The notes beneath the pieces were generated by a model. It did no database searches. It was not told where the DNA came from and saw nothing but the letters and a program-made list of their open reading frames with translations. A program made the translations under genes and the position numbers. Positions 32,112-37,406 of a DNA stretch of 37,406 nucleotides are shown here, piece after piece (position 1 is the stretch's first letter; every line of letters starts with the position of its first letter). The stretch covers positions 1 through 37,406 of the forward strand of contig USDD01000014.1 of NCBI GenBank assembly GCA_900553265.1. Reading direction: 5' to 3'. Source of the DNA: an uncultured Eubacteriales bacterium. GTDB lineage: Bacteria; Bacillota; Clostridia; Christensenellales; Aristaeellaceae.

Positions 32112-32145
32112 GGCTTCAATATAATTTGGGGGAGGCTTCTCTTTT

Positions 32146-33870
32146 ATGGAAACTACGGAAAAGCGAGCCGCGAATTTCATCGAGGAATTTATCGACGAGG
32201 ATCTTGCCGACGGTCGTTTCGACCATGTGCGCACGCGCTTCCCTCCGGAGCCGAACGGCTATCTGCACATCGGCCATGCCAAGGCGCTGTGCATCGACTT
32301 CGGCATTGCCCAGAAGTACGGCGGAAAGTGCAATCTCCGCTTTGACGATACCAATCCCACCAAGGAGGAGGCCGCCTTCGTCGAGGGCATTCAGGCCGAC
32401 ATCGAATGGCTGGGCTACAAGTGGGACGAGCTGCATTTCGCGTCTGATTTCTTCGGAAAGCTCTATGAGATCGCCTGCGACATGATCCGCCGCGGCGTTG
32501 CCTATGTGGACGACCAGACGCCCGAGGAAATGCGCGTCAATCGCGGCACGCTGACCAGACCAGGCGTGAACAGCCCCTATCGCGACCGCTCGGTGGAGGA
32601 GAACCTCGACCTGTTCGAGCGCATGAAGAACGGCGAGTTCGAAGAGGGCTCCCGCGTGCTGCGCGCCAAGATCGACATGGCCGCGCCCAACGTGCTGCTG
32701 CGCGACCCGACCATGTACCGCATCAACCGCCATGCGCACCATCGAACCGGCACCCAGTGGTGCATCTATCCCATGTACGATTTCCAGCATCCCGTGCAGG
32801 ACGCCATCGAGGGCGTGACCCACTCGCTGTGCTCGCTGGAATACGAGATCCATCGCCCGCTGTACGACTGGTTCGTCCGCGAGGCAAAGGTGACCGATCA
32901 GCCGCCGCGTCAGATCGAGTTCGCCCGCCTGAACATTGAGCGCACCGTCATGTCCAAGCGCTATCTGCGCCGTCTGGTGGAGGAAAAGGTGGTCAGCGGC
33001 TGGGACGATCCCCGCATGCCCACGCTGGTGGCCATGCGCCGCCGAGGCTATCCCGCCGCCGCCATTCACGACTTCATGAGCCGCGTGGGCGTGGCCAAGA
33101 GCGATTCCGAGGTGGAGGGCAATCTGCTGGATCACTGCGTGCGCGAGGCGTTGAGCGACACTGCGCCCCGTGCCATGGCAGTGGTGGATCCGCTGAAGGT
33201 CACGCTCGTCAACTGGCCTGAGGATCAGCTGGATGCGCTGGAGGTGGAGAACCACCCCGACCATCCCGAGATGGGCACCCGCACCGTGACCTTCGGCCGC
33301 GAACTGTACATCGAAAAAGAGGACTTCATGGAGGAACCCATCAAGAAGTTCTTCCGTCTGGCCCCCGGCAAGGAGGTTCGCCTGAAGGGCGCGTACATCA
33401 TCAAGTGCGCGGACTTCGTCAAGGACGAAAACGGCGAGGTCGTGGAGCTGAAGTGCTCCGTGGACATGGACAGCCGCTCGGGCAGCGAGGGCGCGAACCG
33501 CAAGGTCAAGGGCACGCTGCACTGGGTCAGCGCCGCCGAGGGCGTTCCCTGCGAATACCGCCTCTACGAGCCGATTCTCTCCGAAGAGGTGGAGGAGGAA
33601 GCGCAGCCCGCCGAGGCCGAGCTGGACGAGGACGGCAAGGTCGCCGAGGCCGCGCCGGCCGCGGACTTCATGTCCCGCCTGAACCCCAACAGCCTGACCG
33701 TGAAGCAGGGCTTCTGCGAGCCGTTCATCGCCCATTCCGAGGTCGGCTCCTCCTTCCAGTTCCTGCGCATGGGCTATTTCTGCAAGGACAGGGAATCCAC
33801 CGAAGCCATGCCGGTGTTCAACCGCACCGTGGCTCTCAAGGACGGCTTCAAGGTCGAAGCCAAGCGCTGA
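32146..33870 (+). CDS. glnS: Glutaminyl-tRNA synthetase
   Basis: A 574-residue class I synthetase that charges tRNA-Gln directly. The Rossmann part shows FPPEPNGYLHIGHAKALCID with HIGH at 41-44 and the family RFDDTNPTKEEAAFVE; the second signature is VMSKRYLRRL at 268-277. The C-terminal anticodon-binding beta barrels are complete (KVTLVNWPEDQLDA, FFRLAPGKEVRLKGAYIIKC). GlnRS rather than GluRS is indicated by length and the PxEPNG start. A Glu/Ala-rich insert lies at about 483-505 (EEVEEEAQPAEAELDEDG). GGGGGAGG precedes the ATG. Most Bacillota make Gln-tRNA through GatCAB, so this gene points to acquisition in an ancestor. Confidence 0.95.
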   Translation: METTEKRAANFIEEFIDEDLADGRFDHVRTRFPPEPNGYLHIGHAKALCIDFGIAQKYGGKCNLRFDDTNPTKEEAAFVEGIQADIEWLGYKWDELHFASDFFGKLYEIACDMIRRGVAYVDDQTPEEMRVNRGTLTRPGVNSPYRDRSVEENLDLFERMKNGEFEEGSRVLRAKIDMAAPNVLLRDPTMYRINRHAHHRTGTQWCIYPMYDFQHPVQDAIEGVTHSLCSLEYEIHRPLYDWFVREAKVTDQPPRQIEFARLNIERTVMSKRYLRRLVEEKVVSGWDDPRMPTLVAMRRRGYPAAAIHDFMSRVGVAKSDSEVEGNLLDHCVREALSDTAPRAMAVVDPLKVTLVNWPEDQLDALEVENHPDHPEMGTRTVTFGRELYIEKEDFMEEPIKKFFRLAPGKEVRLKGAYIIKCADFVKDENGEVVELKCSVDMDSRSGSEGANRKVKGTLHWVSAAEGVPCEYRLYEPILSEEVEEEAQPAEAELDEDGKVAEAAPAADFMSRLNPNSLTVKQGFCEPFIAHSEVGSSFQFLRMGYFCKDRESTEAMPVFNRTVALKDGFKVEAKR

Positions 33871-33880
33871 GCGCACATCC

Positions 33881-33910
33881 AAGCGCCGCCGCCGTCAGGC
33901 GGCGGCGCTT
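33881..33910 (+). terminator. Hairpin after glnS
   Basis: AAGCGCCGCCGCC (33881-33893) pairs perfectly with GGCGGCGGCGCTT (33898-33910) around GTCA. No T tract follows, so it may be a weak terminator or mRNA stabiliser. Confidence 0.6.
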
Positions 33911-33936
33911 GCAGCATGAACGGGAGGGAGAAAGCC

Positions 33937-34872
33937 ATGATTCTCAGCGCCAGCCGCCGAACCGATCTTCCCTGCGCGCATGCCGAATGGCTGTGCGCCC
34001 GCTTTCGCGCGGGCGAGACGCTCGTGAGAAATCCCATGAACCCGCGCCGCGTGTCGCGCGTCTCGCTGCGGCGGGAGGACGTGGACGGAATCGTGTTCTG
34101 GTCGAAGAATCCGCGGCCGCTGATGGCGCGTTTGGACGCTTTCGACGGCTATGCCTACTACTTTCAGTTCACGCTCAACGGCTACGGCCCCGAGATCGAG
34201 CCGAATCTGCCCGGCGTGGCGGAGCGGCTTGCCACCTTTCGCGCGCTGTCCGGGAAAATCGGCCCGGAGCGCGTGCTCTGGCGATACGACCCGATTCTGC
34301 TGAGCCGTGTCCATTCCGAGGCGTGGCACGAGGACTGCTTCGGGCGGCTGGCCGAGGCGCTGCGCGGCTGTACGCAGCGCGCGACGATCAGCTTTCTGGA
34401 TATTTATGCCCGCAACCGGAATCGTCTGCTTCAGGCGGGCGCGGCCGCGCCGGATGGCGAGACCATGCGCCGTCTGGCGGCAAAAATCGCCCGGACGGCC
34501 CGGGCGAACGGCATGGAGCCATGCGCCTGCGCCGAGGCGACGGACTTTGGCGGCTGCGGCGTGGCGCGGGCGCGTTGCGTGGACGCGGAGCTGCTGGGGC
34601 GCATCGGCGGAATACCGCTGCGCGCGCCGCGGGATCCGAACCAGCGCGCGGAGTGCGGCTGCGCGGTCAGCGTGGATCTCGGCACGTACAATACCTGTCC
34701 CAACGGCTGCGTCTACTGCTACGCCAATTTCAGTCCGTCGCTGCTGCGGGAACGGCTGAACCGGCGGAACGACGCGTCGCCGCTGCTGTGCGACGCGCTG
34801 AGCGAAGGCGACTGCGTGACGGAGCGGAAGCGCGCATCGCTGCGCGAAGGACAGCTGCGGATGGAATGGTGA
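33937..34872 (+). CDS. DUF1848 family protein with C-terminal cysteine cluster
   Basis: A 311-residue protein of unknown function. It opens MILSASRRTDLPCAHAEWLC and continues with VFWSKNPRPLMARL, FQFTLNGYGPEIEP and WRYDPILLS, the conserved blocks of DUF1848. The C-terminal region has closely spaced cysteines, CGCAVSVDLGTYNTCPNGCVYCYANF split here at LGTY, giving a CxxxCxxCY arrangement like the Fe-S triad of radical SAM enzymes but at the opposite end of the protein. The start at 33937 follows GGGAGGGAG; ATG 33916 overlaps that site. Partners are not evident. Confidence 0.82.
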   Translation: MILSASRRTDLPCAHAEWLCARFRAGETLVRNPMNPRRVSRVSLRREDVDGIVFWSKNPRPLMARLDAFDGYAYYFQFTLNGYGPEIEPNLPGVAERLATFRALSGKIGPERVLWRYDPILLSRVHSEAWHEDCFGRLAEALRGCTQRATISFLDIYARNRNRLLQAGAAAPDGETMRRLAAKIARTARANGMEPCACAEATDFGGCGVARARCVDAELLGRIGGIPLRAPRDPNQRAECGCAVSVDLGTYNTCPNGCVYCYANFSPSLLRERLNRRNDASPLLCDALSEGDCVTERKRASLREGQLRMEW

Positions 34873-34924
34873 GCGAGTCTGCGCCCGGGATGTACGCAGT
34901 TTGGAAAAACTAACGCCGATGGGC

Positions 34925-34953
34925 TTGACGGAAGCGGCGAATGAGGGTATGAT
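34925..34953 (+). promoter_or_regulatory. Promoter of mrp-nudix
   Basis: TTGACG (34925-34930), 17-bp spacer, TATGAT (34948-34953), 33 bases before the mrp start. Confidence 0.7.
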
Positions 34954-34986
34954 TAAAGGTAACATTTGGATTCGGAGATGGAAATC

Positions 34987-35817
34987 ATGAGCGAAAACTG
35001 CACCCACGATTGCAATACCTGCGGCGAGAGCTGTCCCAGCCGCGCCGGCGCAAAGCCGGATTTCTCCGCCAAGGCCAACGCCCACAGCAATGTCAAACAC
35101 GTCATCGGCGTGGTCAGCGGCAAGGGCGGCGTCGGCAAGTCCATGGTCACGTCGCTGATGGCGGTGCTGCTGCGCCGCCGCGGCCTGAGCACGGCGATTC
35201 TCGACGCGGACATCACCGGCCCGTCCATTCCCAAGGCCTTCGGCGTGCACGAGCAGCTGATGGCGACGGACGAGGGCATCTGCCCCGCGGCGAGCACCAC
35301 CGGCGTGAAGCTGGTGTCGCTGAACCTCCTTCTGGAAAACGAGACCGACCCCGTGGTCTGGCGCGGCCCGGTCATCGCCGGAACGGTCAAGCAGTTCTGG
35401 ACGGACGTGATGTGGGGCGACGTGGACTTCATGTTCGTGGACATGCCGCCGGGAACGGGCGACGTGCCGCTGACCGTGTTCCAGTCGCTGCCCGTGGACG
35501 GCATTCTGATCGTCACCTCGCCCCAGGAGCTGGTGGGCATGATTGTGGAAAAGGCCGTGAACATGGCGCGGATGATGAACGTGCCCGTGCTGGGCATCGT
35601 GGAGAACATGTCCTATTTCCAGTGCGACGAGTGCGGCAAGAAGCACGAAATCTTCGGCCGCAGCCATCTGGACGAGATCGCGGCCCAATGCGAAATCCCG
35701 CGCACGGCGCGGATGCCGCTGAACCCCGCGCTGGCCGCCGCCTGCGACGCCGGAAAGATCGAGATGTTCGACGGCGACTGGCTGGACGAGCTGGCGGGCG
35801 AGATCGCCGCGCTGTGA
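34987..35817 (+). CDS. mrp: Mrp/NBP35-type iron-sulfur carrier P-loop ATPase
   Basis: A 276-residue ATPase that binds and transfers 4Fe-4S clusters to apoproteins. The N-terminus has a cysteine group (CTHDCNTCGESC) as in the NBP35-like members; the deviant Walker A GKGGVGKS is at 45-52; DADITGPSIPK and VDMPPGTGDVPLT are the family switch motifs; the bridging Cys pair is CDECG (about 217-220). The start at 34987 has GGAG nine bases upstream; an upstream in-frame TTG at 34966 is less likely. It has its own promoter and is followed after 22 bases by the Nudix gene. Confidence 0.94.
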   Translation: MSENCTHDCNTCGESCPSRAGAKPDFSAKANAHSNVKHVIGVVSGKGGVGKSMVTSLMAVLLRRRGLSTAILDADITGPSIPKAFGVHEQLMATDEGICPAASTTGVKLVSLNLLLENETDPVVWRGPVIAGTVKQFWTDVMWGDVDFMFVDMPPGTGDVPLTVFQSLPVDGILIVTSPQELVGMIVEKAVNMARMMNVPVLGIVENMSYFQCDECGKKHEIFGRSHLDEIAAQCEIPRTARMPLNPALAAACDAGKIEMFDGDWLDELAGEIAAL

Positions 35818-35839
35818 CCCAAGCCGCACGGAGGAACGC

Positions 35840-36271
35840 ATGAAGTACGAAAAATCCTGCGGCGCAGTGATTTTCCGAAGGGCGGAGGGCTGGTTCGTCC
35901 TGCTGGTGCGCCACGCGAAGGGTCGGCACGTTTCCTTTCCCAAGGGTCATGTGGAGCCGGGAGAGACGGAAAGCCAGACGGCTGAGCGCGAGGTCTTTGA
36001 GGAGACCGGGCTGCGCGTGAAAATCGACCGGCGCTATCGCGCGGAAAACCGATACAACATTCGCCACGATACGCAGAAGCTGGCCGTCATCTTCGCGGCC
36101 GTCACGGATCAGGAGCAGCTGAACCCTCAGCCGGAGGAGATCGCCGAGGCGGTCTGGGTGCCGGTGGAGCAGGCTTCGGCGCGGCTGACCTACGAGCGCG
36201 ACCGCCGCATTCTGCGCGACGCCTTCGCTCACGTGACCGGGCGGCGGCTGCCGACGGGCGGAGAAGCATAG
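35840..36271 (+). CDS. Nudix hydrolase (Ap4A-hydrolase-like)
   Basis: A 143-residue Nudix enzyme that hydrolyses a nucleoside diphosphate linked to another moiety. The complete Nudix box lies at residues 36-58: GHVEPGETESQTAEREVFEE continuing TGL, with the metal-binding REVFEE core. The opening KSCGAVIFRR and FPKGHVEPGE resemble bis(5'-nucleosyl)-tetraphosphatases, so Ap4A or a capped RNA is a reasonable substrate; this is not proven. GGAGG precedes the ATG. It is the second gene of the mrp operon, followed by two terminators. Confidence 0.9.
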   Translation: MKYEKSCGAVIFRRAEGWFVLLVRHAKGRHVSFPKGHVEPGETESQTAEREVFEETGLRVKIDRRYRAENRYNIRHDTQKLAVIFAAVTDQEQLNPQPEEIAEAVWVPVEQASARLTYERDRRILRDAFAHVTGRRLPTGGEA

Positions 36272-36306
36272 TGCAAAGGCGGCGGGGACGTGAACGCCTC
36301 CGCCTG

Positions 36307-36350
36307 TCGCCGCATCTCACAGCATTGATCTGAGATGCGGCGATTTTTTT
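36307..36350 (+). terminator. Strong intrinsic terminator of the mrp operon
   Basis: TCGCCGCATCTCA (36307-36319) pairs perfectly with TGAGATGCGGCGA (36331-36343), followed by seven T. Confidence 0.95.
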
Positions 36351-36389
36351 CGCAGAAAACCATGAGCTTTCAGCCGTCTGCCGCCCGAG

Positions 36390-36427
36390 TCCCCGGATGT
36401 TGATAGAATATCCGGGGATTTCCTTTT
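36390..36427 (+). terminator. Second terminator in tandem
   Basis: TCCCCGGAT (36390-36398) pairs with ATCCGGGGA (36410-36418), followed by TTTCCTTTT. Same direction as the first, 40 bases further on. It insulates the next locus. Confidence 0.85.
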
Positions 36428-36509
36428 GCACGCGCGGACTGCGCATTGCGCCGATAAGGACGGCTGGCGAGCTGTCTGCTGTGCATGGGTTATCCGTGAT
36501 TCGATCCTC

Positions 36510-36523
36510 TGAAAGCGCTTTGG
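36510..36523. promoter_or_regulatory. Possible catabolite-responsive element (cre)
   Basis: TGAAAGCGCTTTGG matches the CcpA site consensus TGWAANCGNTNWCA at all but the last two constrained positions. It lies 14 bases upstream of the -35 of the next gene. Confidence 0.45.
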
Positions 36524-36536
36524 AGACTTTTCTGTA

Positions 36537-36565
36537 TTGCTTTTTTATGGAGAAAGAGGTATGAT
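36537..36565 (+). promoter_or_regulatory. Promoter of the second sensor kinase gene
   Basis: TTGCTT (36537-36542), 17-bp spacer, TATGAT (36560-36565). The leader to the ATG is about 105 bases. Confidence 0.65.
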
Positions 36566-36677
36566 AGTGGCGAGAAAAACAATCCGGACACTTGTTTGAA
36601 ATAGAAACCCATGGATGGACAGCGCCGTCCTGCGCGTATGCTGAGTGCGGAATAAAGGAAAAAACAGAGGATGCTGT

Positions 36678-37406
36678 ATGAAATTCAAGAATTCAATTAT
36701 GACCAAGATGCTCATTATGTTTTTTGCCGCGACGATTCCTCTGTATGCGGTCGGGCTGGCGCTGTACAATACAAGCGGAAGACGGCTGAGCATGGAAACG
36801 CTTGAAACCAAACAGTCGCAGATAGAGTTTTATCTCCAGTCGCTGGAGGACGATCTGGAGCGATTGTTTTCGCTGGAAACGGAACTGATTAACGACAGCG
36901 CGGTCGGAAGTCTGGCCACCCGCTATGATTATTTCAGCATTTATGAACAGGGAAGCAGAATCAATACATTGCGCGATCGATTGAGCGGCATCTGCAAATC
37001 CAGCGCTTATGCGGTTACGACGTCGATCTATCTCAGACCCATGCAGATGAAGCTGAACGATGCGTCCGGCCTGGATCTGATGACCTCGGAGGACGAGAGC
37101 TTTATCGCGGAGCTTAAGCGAAATCCGCGAAGCGCAATGCGGATGGATGAGGATGCGCTGTATTCCGTCGTATGCATAAGAAATACGATGAATGAACCGT
37201 ACTATACCTTGGCGACGGAAATATCCCGGAAGAAGCTGAGAGAGGACCTCCTGAATCTGGAGAGCGGCGTTCCGGCAGACTGCCTGATCGTATTTGACGG
37301 GGACAATGTGCTCGCTTCCAGCTCCGAAAGAGCGCGGACGCTGTGGAAACAGGCGGGCTCTCAGATGGAAAGCCTGCCGAGCCGGGGCATCCGCAGGGCT
37401 TCCATA
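36678..37406 (+). CDS. Partial YesM-like sensor histidine kinase (N-terminal part)
   Basis: An open frame begins at ATG 36678 after AGAGGA and runs off the window (243 codons seen). It starts MKFKNSIMTKMLIMFFAATI with one transmembrane helix at about 8-30, followed by a large probably extracellular sensing region (QSQIEFYLQSLEDDLERLFS, later PYYTLATEISRKKLREDLLN). Layout and sequence resemble the N-terminus of the YesM-type kinase at 12851, so I expect HAMP and His_kinase domains beyond the edge and an AraC-type regulator nearby. No catalytic residue is inside the window. It probably opens another carbohydrate locus. Confidence 0.7.
   Translation, partial: MKFKNSIMTKMLIMFFAATIPLYAVGLALYNTSGRRLSMETLETKQSQIEFYLQSLEDDLERLFSLETELINDSAVGSLATRYDYFSIYEQGSRINTLRDRLSGICKSSAYAVTTSIYLRPMQMKLNDASGLDLMTSEDESFIAELKRNPRSAMRMDEDALYSVVCIRNTMNEPYYTLATEISRKKLREDLLNLESGVPADCLIVFDGDNVLASSSERARTLWKQAGSQMESLPSRGIRRASI

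Noticed and set aside
31785..32234. Repeat-containing protein on the minus strand
   Set aside because: The 73-bp period shifts the reading frame between copies, so it does not encode a repeated peptide, and the frame runs antisense into glnS.

Overview
The window looks like a GC-rich Bacillota chromosome, probably a gut-type Clostridia lineage (Christensenellales-like is a guess). Evidence: the rplU-prp-rpmA operon encodes an L27 with the Prp-cleaved N-terminal extension typical of Bacillota; HPF is the long form; there is a UgtP/MGDG-synthase-type glycolipid glycosyltransferase; and YesM/YesN-type two-component systems sit beside carbohydrate ABC transporters. Strong AGGAGG ribosome binding sites and near-consensus TTGACA/TATAAT promoters can be read directly.

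Region 1-2.05 kb: the end of a probable integrated element (lower GC, partial unknown gene, tyrosine integrase). It abuts an unannotated, apparently complete structured RNA gene on the minus strand (about 2047-1821) with a perfect-hexamer promoter, an 11-12 bp closing stem and a U-rich tail. Region 2.1-9.3 kb: housekeeping genes - TetR regulator plus cell-wall amidase, rplU-prp-rpmA, an OGG1-like DNA glycosylase, a DUF554 membrane protein, a glycolipid glycosyltransferase, a YjdF-like membrane protein and MTA/SAH nucleosidase.

Region 9.4-22.7 kb: a Gram-positive polysaccharide-utilisation locus. It holds a GH127-type beta-L-arabinofuranosidase-like enzyme, a YesN/YesM two-component system, a sugar-binding protein with two permeases, a second larger GH127-like enzyme, and an ADP-ribosylglycohydrolase-fold protein fused to a jelly-roll-like C-terminal domain. 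No sugar-ABC ATPase is encoded, so a shared MsmX-type ATPase elsewhere is expected. The promoters of the first GH127 gene and of the transporter operon share two sequence motifs that may be operators for the encoded response regulator. This locus and the RNA gene are the best candidates for something undescribed.

Region 22.7-37.4 kb: hpf (with a sigma-H-like promoter) and topB on the minus strand; then a plus-strand operon of DUF362 ferredoxin-like protein, alpha/beta hydrolase, YkgJ-like cysteine-cluster protein, deoC and a GH38 alpha-mannosidase; a 300-bp run of hairpins and a 73-bp tandem repeat; glnS; a DUF1848 protein; mrp and a Nudix hydrolase; a double terminator; and the 5' part of a second YesM-like sensor kinase running off the window, preceded by a possible catabolite-responsive element.
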